The notes under the pieces: model-generated
Told to the model about the DNA's origin: nothing
Database searches by the model: none
What the model saw: only the letters and a program-made list of their open reading frames with translations
From: Thermodesulfovibrionales bacterium
GTDB lineage: Bacteria > Nitrospirota > Thermodesulfovibrionia > Thermodesulfovibrionales > UBA9159
Assembly: GCA_035686305.1 (NCBI GenBank)
Contig: DASRZP010000138.1
Location: forward strand, 1-32,566
Direction: 5' to 3'
DNA: 32,566 nucleotides
Position numbers and translations under genes: made by a program
Shown here: positions 1-6,883 of the stretch, piece after piece
Layout: every line of letters begins with the position of its first letter
How positions within the stretch are numbered: the first letter of the stretch is position 1

Positions 1-285
1 CCTGCACCCTTGTTATCACCATTAATTATAACAGACGGAAAGCCCCGCGAGTTGCGATCACGATACTGTGATGTGGTATCATTGCTCGAAGACCCACATG
101 ATGCTCCGCATATTCTTCTATCGATTAATATCGCGGGTTACCGGTAGACACACATTCTGCCAGAGATTGGCTTATGAGGCAGCGATAAAAAGAACGCCCG
201 TCAGCCTCACTTTTCAGCGACATAACCGATGGTGATAGTTATTATCCAAAACCAACACACGAAGGTCAGGTTACGCAAAAGGTAA

Positions 286-567
286 AATTTCGTTCGCAGA
301 GATTTCAGATGCAGGGATCGGAAAAAAGGTATATACTGTAAATACGGGGGCTGGCATGAGGAAGAAGGGAAAGACCACTTGTTTTTCAGGGAAGTGAAGG
401 AAGTGTCAGCAAAGGAGGCCGTCGAATCAGCTGAGAAATTTGTCAGTTGCAACGCCTCATTAAGCCGCAGCCCGGCGAGAAGGATCATTGCGCTGAACAG
501 TGATGTGGTCGGCTATGAGGAAAGGGCCCTCCACCTGCCATTCTCCTGTGGTGTTAAATGTGCTTGA
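286..567 (+). pseudogene. Possible decayed coding fragment
   Basis: The frame from 286 to the TGA at 565-567 reads like a real protein: one part runs YCKYGGWHEEEGKDHLFF, followed by a charged helix-like stretch with EVKEVSAKEAVESAEKF. There is no ATG, and only TTG (379) or GTG (394) occur inside it, both well after the protein-like part begins and neither with a good ribosome binding site. The frame is closed upstream by TAA at 283-285. This would fit the 3' remnant of a gene that lost its start, or a gene with an unusual start. I do not recognise the family. It may equally be a chance frame. Confidence 0.2.
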
Positions 568-579
568 ACGGCTTATCGA

Positions 580-609
580 TTGATGGATGATAGGGTAATC
601 ATTTATATA
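580..609 (+). promoter_or_regulatory. Candidate sigma70 promoter for the secreted protein/DUF2950 pair
   Basis: TTGATG at 580-585 is followed after 17-18 bases by TTATAT/TATATA at 603-609. It would start transcription near 616, leaving a leader of about 100 bases before the start codon at 716. Seen by eye only; other weak matches exist nearby. Confidence 0.3.
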
Positions 610-715
610 CGGCTGCTCCCCTCGATTAAGTGAATGCTCCAGAGTCATGACAGGGACAAATGATTTTTCAGGGATCCTTGTGAAGACAAACTCAGTTGCG
701 GCAGAAGGAAAGAAG

Positions 716-1759
716 ATGAAAAGGTCGCCCGTCAGGATTATTATTCTCGTGATCGGCTGTCAGTTACTGATGCCAGGATTCATTAAAGCACAGCCGGTTC
801 GGACGTCAGCCGAGAATCCACCTCTGGCCCAACCGCTGGTTCGTGAAGGAGATTTTGCTGTCCAACTGCTTGCTTCATTGGGCATCGGCACGACTGATGA
901 TGAGACAGAGGCAGAGAGCACACTGGGCGAAGTGGGAATCGCTCCGCGAAACGGCTGGATTGCCGACTACCCTGTTACTCCTGACATTTTGGGTGAATTA
1001 AAAAGAACGGTCAGTGATGCTGCTGCCTCCGGCAAAATGTCCATGAGTCAGGACGAGGCGATAAAAAGGCTCCAGGATGTTGCAGCCGAATATGGTTTAT
1101 CAATATGGGTTGATACCTCTGGCCAGGCGCCTGGGGATACATCCGGCCTGAGTTATCCGGCGCCTGATGTCATACAGGATTATTATGACACCGAGAGCCC
1201 CCCGGTGGTCACCTACTATGCGCCCCCGCCTCCCTACGCATATATGTATAGCTGGGTGCCTTATCCCTTCTGGTGGTGGGATGTCTGGTTCCCCGGGTTT
1301 TACGTCCTTGTGGATTTTCATGTCAGGGTACATGATCACAGGGGATATAGACACGGAGAATTCATCAGCAATCATTTCCGCGATTCCCGCACAAGCAGGA
1401 TTTTCAGGGTCGACCCCGCACACAGGTCTGAAGGCGGGGTATTTCCGTTTGGAAGGGCAGCCGGATGGACTAGCCCTGCAGCACGGAGCGGAGCGCAATC
1501 CATTATGGAACGCGGCCGGGCGACGACCACTCCGGGAGGCGCTGAGACAGCAGGTAGGGAATATAGAGGCTATCGGGGCTATGGTGTGTCCAGGTCTTCT
1601 CCCGGAACAGGGTCAAACGCATTTGAACATTCCATTAACAGAACCACTGAACAGCCTGCGAGCGACCGCGGGTTTCGGAGCCGATCTGCTGCCGGCCAGG
1701 TCTCCGGCGGAGTTTCCCATGGTGTCTCAGGATACCATGGCGGCGGTTCGCGACGATAA
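716..1759 (+). CDS. Secreted aromatic- and Gly/Arg-rich protein of unknown function
   Basis: This encodes a 347-residue exported protein of unknown function. The start at 716 is chosen because it directly precedes a signal sequence (MKRSPVRIIILVIG) and has an AGAAGGAAAG purine tract upstream; an ATG at 647 in frame would add 23 residues without export character. Cys15 sits in a VIGC context that could be a lipobox, although cleavage after FIKA near residue 26 is also possible. Residues 167-197 form a Pro/Tyr/Trp-rich stretch with a WWWD core, followed by His/Arg-rich sequence (HDHRGYRHGEF). The last 70 residues are rich in Gly, Ser and Arg and end GGGSRR, suggesting disorder. It is 63 bases upstream of a DUF2950 gene with no terminator between, so the two are probably cotranscribed. 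DUF2950 genes are often paired with a DUF3300-type secreted protein; this one resembles that type in composition but I cannot confirm membership. Confidence 0.75.
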   Translation: MKRSPVRIIILVIGCQLLMPGFIKAQPVRTSAENPPLAQPLVREGDFAVQLLASLGIGTTDDETEAESTLGEVGIAPRNGWIADYPVTPDILGELKRTVSDAAASGKMSMSQDEAIKRLQDVAAEYGLSIWVDTSGQAPGDTSGLSYPAPDVIQDYYDTESPPVVTYYAPPPPYAYMYSWVPYPFWWWDVWFPGFYVLVDFHVRVHDHRGYRHGEFISNHFRDSRTSRIFRVDPAHRSEGGVFPFGRAAGWTSPAARSGAQSIMERGRATTTPGGAETAGREYRGYRGYGVSRSSPGTGSNAFEHSINRTTEQPASDRGFRSRSAAGQVSGGVSHGVSGYHGGGSRR

Positions 1760-1822
1760 GATGGCACAATGTATGGCTATTAAAAAAAGAATTTTTAAGA
1801 GCAATGATGGATGGAGGAAAAA

Positions 1823-2782
1823 ATGTTCGGTAATAGAACAACATCAGAATCAGTTTTCCATTATGTCTTTGCAGCTTTGATCGCTGTCACCATTGCGATC
1901 ATTGCATCACATTATCCTGCCGCTGCTCAGGATGCCGGGCAAAGGAAGTTCAAATCCCCTGAAGATGCGTTCAAAGCGCTCGTTGATGCCGCCAAGGATA
2001 ATGACACGAAAGCACTCCTGGCCATTTTCGGTCCCGACAGCAAGGACATCATATCCTCGGGAGATTCAATTGCAGACAGCGCTGCGCTCAACCGATTTGT
2101 AAAGGCGGCAGGGGAGGAGGTAAGGTTTGCAAAATTGGATAATGGAGCAATGCTGCCGATTATCGGGAAAGGTGAGTGTTCCTTCCCGATCCCGATTGTC
2201 AAGTCAGGTAACGAATGGGTCTTTGCCACTGAAGAAGGGAAGGAAGAGATATTGAACCGAAGGATAGGCAAGAACGAGTTGAATACCATTGAGGTGGTCC
2301 GTGCGATTGCCGATGCTCAACGCGATTATGCAAGCAAGGACCGTGACGGTGATGGGGTACTGCAATATGCCGAGCATTTCCTGAGCCGCGAAGGTAAGAG
2401 GGACGGCCTATACTGGGAGGCTGAACCCGGAGGGGAGCAGAGTCCGCTCGGCCCATTGGTCGCCCATGCTGCTGAGGAGGGATACCCTGTGGGGAAACAC
2501 ACCGGAAAGTATACCCCGTATCACGGCTACTATTTCAAGATGCTGAAAGGCCAGGGCAGCAATGCCCCTGGCGGCGATTTTGATTATATAATCAACGGCA
2601 AGATGGTTGCCGGCTTCGGAGTTGTGGCATACCCTGCTGAATACGGAGTGTCAGGGATCATGACCTTCATGGTGAACCAGCTCGGCATGGTGTATGAAAA
2701 AGATCTGGGAACAAGAACCGAAGAGATTGCCAAGGCAATGACAAAGTATGACCCTGATAAGACATGGAAAAAGGTCAAATAG
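1823..2782 (+). CDS. DUF2950 family secreted protein
   Basis: The 319-residue product matches the DUF2950 family over its whole mature length, a family of exported proteins with no established biochemical role. The start at 1823 has GGAGG at the right distance; the ATG at 1811 in frame overlaps that site and is less likely. A signal peptide covers residues 1-36 with probable cleavage at AAAQ. Family features visible are the N-terminal KSPEDAFKALVDAA segment, which looks like an NTF2-type fold start, the EWVFATEEGKEEILNRRIG block, and the C-terminal PGGDFDYIINGKMVAGFGV block. Residues 173-184 (DRDGDGVLQYAE) fit the EF-hand calcium loop pattern, which is seen in other DUF2950 members, so calcium binding is possible but unproven. 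It follows the Gly-rich secreted protein and is convergent with nadB; I found no clear terminator in the 146-base gap. Confidence 0.85.
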   Translation: MFGNRTTSESVFHYVFAALIAVTIAIIASHYPAAAQDAGQRKFKSPEDAFKALVDAAKDNDTKALLAIFGPDSKDIISSGDSIADSAALNRFVKAAGEEVRFAKLDNGAMLPIIGKGECSFPIPIVKSGNEWVFATEEGKEEILNRRIGKNELNTIEVVRAIADAQRDYASKDRDGDGVLQYAEHFLSREGKRDGLYWEAEPGGEQSPLGPLVAHAAEEGYPVGKHTGKYTPYHGYYFKMLKGQGSNAPGGDFDYIINGKMVAGFGVVAYPAEYGVSGIMTFMVNQLGMVYEKDLGTRTEEIAKAMTKYDPDKTWKKVK

Positions 2783-2928
2783 ACAAAAGGGAGCATCGCT
2801 CAATCTGATGGGGAGTTAAATGCTATTCGCCTGAACTGAACGCATGTTACAAGCGAAGACTGCCGCAAGAAAAATTTGAGTGCCGACATCCATGTGACGC
2901 TTACTCGAAACCCTTCGTGGTTCTCTTC

Positions 2929-4497
2929 TTACACCGGAATACTTATTCCTTTCATACACGCAAAATGCTTGTTCCAGTCTTTGCCGCGCTCGGGGAAATC
3001 GGACCTGAAATGCGCTCCGATGCTCCCTCTTCTCGAAAGCGCAGTTTCGGCGATAAGATTGGCCACGGTCACCATATTCCTTATCTCCTGCTCCTGCCGC
3101 GTGAGAGATGCATTCTCGACAAGGGTGAGCCACTGAGCAAGTCTTTCATGGGCAATCGAAAGTGATTCGGAACACCGTATGATTCCAACCCTCTCCCACA
3201 TGAGTCTCCTCAGGGCCTTCCGTATCTCTCCCATGTTACGGTCAGGAGGATCTGCCGATGCCGGCGAAAGATGAGTAGCTGGTTCTTCCTTGAATCCGGC
3301 GACCGTGGGCTGATTTCTATGACGGGAGGCTGCGCTTCCTGCCCGTGCACCGAAGACGAGTCCTTCAAGAAGACTGTTGCTTGCGAGCCGGTTTGCACCG
3401 TGCACCCTCGTGCAGGCAACCTCTCCCGCCGCATAGAAACGCTTGATGTTAGTCGCTCCCTCCAGATCGGTCTTGATGCCGCCCATGATATAGTGCGCGG
3501 CAGGCGAAACCGGGATGAGGTCTTCAGCTATGTCAATACCGTAGGCCTTGCAGGTGGCACTGATCCTCGGAAACCTTTTCCTCACAAAATCGTGGTCGAG
3601 ATGGGTGAGGTCGAGATAGACATGGCTGCTCCCCGTCTTTACCATTTCCGAGATTATGGCCCTCGAAACCACATCCCGAGGCGCAAGCTCTGCCAGGGCA
3701 TTATAGTTCTTCATAAAGGGTTCCTTCTCTCTGTTCCTCAACACTGCCCCTTCTCCCCGCATCGCCTCGCTCAGGAGAAACTGTGGAGTGCCGGGAACGT
3801 AGAGGCTGGTGGGATGAAACTGGACGAATTCCATATCTTCCAGGACCGCCCCGGCCCTGAAGGCGATCGCCATGCCGTCTCCTGTTGCCACTTCGGGGTT
3901 TGTTGTCCTCTCAAAGAGCTGTCCTGCCCCTCCCGTAGCAAGGACCGTTGCCTTTGCAAAAAGGCTGATCGCCTTGCCTTCCCTTAGAACCGTTGCCCCA
4001 AGGCACTCGCCATCCTTCACGATGAGGTCAAGGGTAAAGGCGAAGGAATATTTCTCCACCGAAGGGAAGGTCCTGACCTTGGCGAGGAGTACCCTCTCGA
4101 GTTCTTTCCCTGTGGAGTCCCCCTGGGCATGGAGGATGCGGTTCTTGGAATGGGCCGCCTCCCTTGTGAAGGCGAGCTTTGTCCCTGCCCTGTCGAACTC
4201 AGCGCCCCATGAGATGAGCTCGGTGATCCTCTCGGGACCTTCCTCAACAAGTACCTTCACCGCCTCCCCGCTGCAGAGCCCGTCTCCTGCCCTCAGCGTA
4301 TCTTCGAAATGGATCCCTACCTCGTCTTCGTCGCTCAGGGCAACGGCAATTCCACCCTGTGCATATTCTGTGCTGCTCTCGGTGGGGAGATCCTTTGTGA
4401 CAATAAGGACCTTGCCGTGTGGAGCCAGCTCGATGGCAGCCCTGAGGCCGGCCACTCCGCTTCCGATAACGAGAAAATCGACGGCGAGTTCATCCAT
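2929..4497 (-). CDS. nadB: L-aspartate oxidase
   Basis: NadB oxidises L-aspartate to iminoaspartate with FAD, the first step of de novo NAD synthesis; it acts in the cytoplasm and hands its product to quinolinate synthase NadA. The 522-residue protein is of normal length. It shows the FAD dinucleotide fold GSGVAG at residues 12-17, the STEYAQGGIA segment at 42-51, FHPT at 228-231, the active-site PRDVVSRA at 273-280 and the diagnostic HGANRLASNSLLEGLVFG at 366-383. The C-terminal helical domain continues to residue 522. The start codon overlaps the end of larE by 8 bases, and an AGGAGCGG ribosome binding site lies inside larE, so the two are translationally linked. nadA and nadC are not in this window. 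It is the last gene of a four-gene operon (radical SAM, rng, larE, nadB). Confidence 0.95.
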   Translation of the reverse strand: MDELAVDFLVIGSGVAGLRAAIELAPHGKVLIVTKDLPTESSTEYAQGGIAVALSDEDEVGIHFEDTLRAGDGLCSGEAVKVLVEEGPERITELISWGAEFDRAGTKLAFTREAAHSKNRILHAQGDSTGKELERVLLAKVRTFPSVEKYSFAFTLDLIVKDGECLGATVLREGKAISLFAKATVLATGGAGQLFERTTNPEVATGDGMAIAFRAGAVLEDMEFVQFHPTSLYVPGTPQFLLSEAMRGEGAVLRNREKEPFMKNYNALAELAPRDVVSRAIISEMVKTGSSHVYLDLTHLDHDFVRKRFPRISATCKAYGIDIAEDLIPVSPAAHYIMGGIKTDLEGATNIKRFYAAGEVACTRVHGANRLASNSLLEGLVFGARAGSAASRHRNQPTVAGFKEEPATHLSPASADPPDRNMGEIRKALRRLMWERVGIIRCSESLSIAHERLAQWLTLVENASLTRQEQEIRNMVTVANLIAETALSRRGSIGAHFRSDFPERGKDWNKHFACMKGISIPV

Positions 4498-5296
4498 TCA
4501 GATTGCCGCTCCTGAATCCCCCGAGGTCGAGGGAGATGAATTTATATCCCAGAGACTTCAGTTTCTCGACGACGGCCCTTCTTGTCTCGCTCTTGAGCAT
4601 CTGAGGTATCTCATCCTCTTTCAGCTCGATCCTTGCCGTCTCCCTGTGGTGGCGCACCCTCAGCTCCCCGAAACCCAGGGACTTCAAAAACCGCTCGGCC
4701 TCACCGACCTGCTTGAGACCATCGAGGGTAATCGGTTCGCCGTAGGGGAACCTCGAGGACAGACAGGGAGATGCTGCCTTGTCCCAGGTTGGAAGGCCGA
4801 GAGCGCGGGAGAATCTCCTGATATCCCCTTTTCTGAATCCTGCCTCGATAAGGGGGCTCCGCACACCGTGTTTCAGGGCAGCCCTTCTCCCGGGTCTCCA
4901 GTCGTCCATGTCATCGAGATTGCTGCCGTCGAGGACAAACCGGTAGTGCTCTGACAGGCCGATCTCCTTTAGTTTCCAGAAGAGCTCGTCCTTGCAATAG
5001 AAACAGCGATCAACGGGGTTCCTGGCGAAGTCAGGGCTCTCGATCTCTGCCGTCTCTATGATCAGGTGAGGGATCCCGATCATCCCGGCAATCTCTCGTG
5101 CATCCCTGAACTCCTCTTCAGGCATTGAAGGTGATAGGGCGGTCACGGCCAGCGTTCGGATGCCCGAGAGCCGGGCGACCTTCAGGAGAAAGGTACTGTC
5201 AACGCCTCCGGAGAATGCGATGACGGCGCTCTCCATATCCGTGAGGAGCCTTGTCAGATGGTGCAGAGATGGGGTTTCAAAAAACGTGTCGGACAT
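4490..5296 (-). CDS. larE: LarE-type ATP-dependent sacrificial sulfur transferase
   Basis: LarE proteins adenylate the pyridinium dicarboxylate precursor of the nickel-pincer cofactor and insert sulfur, in some species taken from one of their own cysteines. The PP-loop FSGGVDST (SGGVDST at residues 29-35 from the ATG at 5296) binds ATP, and the family segment NPVDRCFYCKDELF holds Cys98 and Cys101. Cys178 in SPCLSSRFPYG is the position equivalent to the sacrificial cysteine; only one Cys is present there, so it looks like the single-cysteine type rather than the iron-sulfur cluster type with three cysteines. The C-terminal part carries the FGELRVRHHRETARIEL block. An in-frame GTG at 5320 would add 8 residues; neither start has a strong ribosome binding site. 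No larA, larB or larC is present here, and some LarE-like proteins serve other thiolations, so the substrate is uncertain. Confidence 0.88.
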   Translation of the reverse strand: MSDTFFETPSLHHLTRLLTDMESAVIAFSGGVDSTFLLKVARLSGIRTLAVTALSPSMPEEEFRDAREIAGMIGIPHLIIETAEIESPDFARNPVDRCFYCKDELFWKLKEIGLSEHYRFVLDGSNLDDMDDWRPGRRAALKHGVRSPLIEAGFRKGDIRRFSRALGLPTWDKAASPCLSSRFPYGEPITLDGLKQVGEAERFLKSLGFGELRVRHHRETARIELKEDEIPQMLKSETRRAVVEKLKSLGYKFISLDLGGFRSGNLNG

Positions 5297-5371
5297 AGGG
5301 TAACCCACAGAGTTTGGCACAGATACATAGGAAAGGATACTCTCACTCTGAATCTGCTGCCGGGAAAAGAA

Positions 5372-6877
5372 CTATAACTGCATGACTTCATAGTTTTCCT
5401 GATGGAGTTTGTCGTCTTCCTTGACGATGACCTTCACCCCGTATTTGTTCTCGATCTCTTCAATGCCGCCGCGTTCTTCATCGGAAAGGAGTTCTGCCAC
5501 CGACGGATGGGCGGTCACAATGATCTTCACACCGCCGTGACGGGCCATCCTGGTGATCTTCCGGAAGATCTCGTAACAGAGGGTCCTCGGCGACTTGACA
5601 AAGCCCTTGCCCTCACAGTATGGGCATGCCTCACAGAGTGTCCTGCCGAGGCTCTCTCTCACCCTCTTCCGTGTCATCTGGATGAGTCCGAGTTCAGAGA
5701 TGTGGAGGATCGTATTCTTTGCCCTGTCCCTCTTCATCGCCTCGAGGAAGGCATTGAAGACCTTCTCCCTGTTTTCCAGCTTTTCCATATCGATGAAGTC
5801 GATGATGATAATCCCCCCGAGATTCCTGAGTCTGATCTGATAGGCTATCTCCTTGACGGCTTCGAGATTTGTCTTGAGGATTGTGTCCTCCAGGTCCTCT
5901 TTGCCGACGAACTTCCCCGTATTCACATCGATGACGGTCATCGCCTCTGTCTGATCCACGACGATGTAGCCTCCGGACTTGAGCCAGACCCTTCTCCCCA
6001 GGGCCCGTGAAATATCGAGTTCCACGCCAAAGGCATCAAAGATGGGCTCGCTGTCATTGTAGACCTCTATCTTCGAAAGAAGCTTCGGGAAATAGGTCTT
6101 GACGAAATCCTTCACCCGGTCAGCCTCATCTTCAGAGTCTATCACGAGCCTTTCGACATCCTGACTCATGAGATCACGGACGCTCCTGAATTCAAGGTCG
6201 AGGTCGCTGTAGAGAAGCGTGGGCGCAACGACCCTGTCCCTCTTTCCCTGGATATTTTCCCAGAGGAGCAGGAGGAACTCCATGTCTTTCTTCAGCTCTT
6301 CTTCGGTGCATCCCTCGCTGGCAGTCCTGATGATGAAGCCATACCCCCTCGGCTTTATGGTTTCGAGAATCGCCCTCAGGCGGGCCCGCTCCTCTTCGTC
6401 CGATATCCTCCTCGATATGCCAATGTGCTCAACATTCGGCATGAGAACAAGATACCGGCCAGGCAGCGTGACATAGGAAGTGACGCGCGCCCCCTTGCTT
6501 CCGATCGGGTCCTTTGAGACCTGAACGAGGAGTTCCTGTCCTTCCTGTATGATCTCCTCGATCGGCAGGTCCTGCCTTCCCCTCTTTGAGAAGAGATCGA
6601 TGGAATTCTCCTTCTCCTCCTCATCGAGAAAGGGAGCATATGCCTCAAGGTCGGTCATGATGTCTGCGACATAGAGGAATGCTGCCTTTTCGAGCCCGAC
6701 ATCCACAAATGCCGACTGCATGCCGGGAAGTATCTTAACGACTCTGCCCTTGTAGATGTTCCCCACAAGACTTGCGTCGCGCTTCCTCTCGACGTAGAAC
6801 TCGATGACCTGTCCGCCCTCAAGCAATCCGACCCGTATCTCTTCCCGGGTCACACTAATCAATATCTCGTTCGCCAT
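5372..6877 (-). CDS. rng: Ribonuclease G/E family endoribonuclease
   Basis: This is a 501-residue RNase G-type enzyme, which cuts single-stranded AU-rich RNA in rRNA maturation and mRNA decay. Residues 35-125 form the S1 domain (SLVGNIYKGRVVKILPGMQSA start) with an insertion of about 25 acidic residues around 78-105, usual for the family. The catalytic magnesium-binding aspartates are visible as Asp317 in TVIDVNTG and Asp360 in IIIIDFIDM. The zinc-link that holds the dimer is present as CEACPYCEGKG at 415-425. The protein ends soon after the small domain, so it lacks the long degradosome scaffold of RNase E and is better called RNase G. It starts 6 bases after the radical SAM gene stops, a pairing seen in many bacteria, which often continues to rplU; here larE and nadB follow instead. 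Confidence 0.95.
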   Translation of the reverse strand: MANEILISVTREEIRVGLLEGGQVIEFYVERKRDASLVGNIYKGRVVKILPGMQSAFVDVGLEKAAFLYVADIMTDLEAYAPFLDEEEKENSIDLFSKRGRQDLPIEEIIQEGQELLVQVSKDPIGSKGARVTSYVTLPGRYLVLMPNVEHIGISRRISDEEERARLRAILETIKPRGYGFIIRTASEGCTEEELKKDMEFLLLLWENIQGKRDRVVAPTLLYSDLDLEFRSVRDLMSQDVERLVIDSEDEADRVKDFVKTYFPKLLSKIEVYNDSEPIFDAFGVELDISRALGRRVWLKSGGYIVVDQTEAMTVIDVNTGKFVGKEDLEDTILKTNLEAVKEIAYQIRLRNLGGIIIIDFIDMEKLENREKVFNAFLEAMKRDRAKNTILHISELGLIQMTRKRVRESLGRTLCEACPYCEGKGFVKSPRTLCYEIFRKITRMARHGGVKIIVTAHPSVAELLSDEERGGIEEIENKYGVKVIVKEDDKLHQENYEVMQL

Positions 6878-6883
6878 CCGTCC

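Larger units (their letters stand above)
1..715. other. Left-edge region without a confident gene
   Basis: No open frame here has a good ribosome binding site together with a recognisable product. Frame 1 is open from the left edge to a TAG at 145-147 (48 codons), which could be the tail of a gene cut by the window edge, but that length is not significant by chance. A second open stretch at 286-567 (+) is listed separately as a possible relic. A candidate promoter for the next gene lies near the right end. No tRNA or rRNA was seen. Confidence 0.5.

Noticed and set aside
207-488. Minus-strand open frame of 93 codons
   Set aside because: No ribosome binding site, no recognisable domain, and it overlaps the more protein-like plus-strand frame; likely chance.
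1167-1880. Plus-strand open frame of 237 codons inside the secreted Gly-rich gene
   Set aside because: It is a shifted reading of that gene and runs into the start of the DUF2950 gene; composition is not protein-like and there is no binding site.
3872-4954. Plus-strand open frame of 360 codons opposite nadB and larE
   Set aside because: It is the antisense shadow of two strongly conserved genes; it has no homology features and crosses the junction of both.
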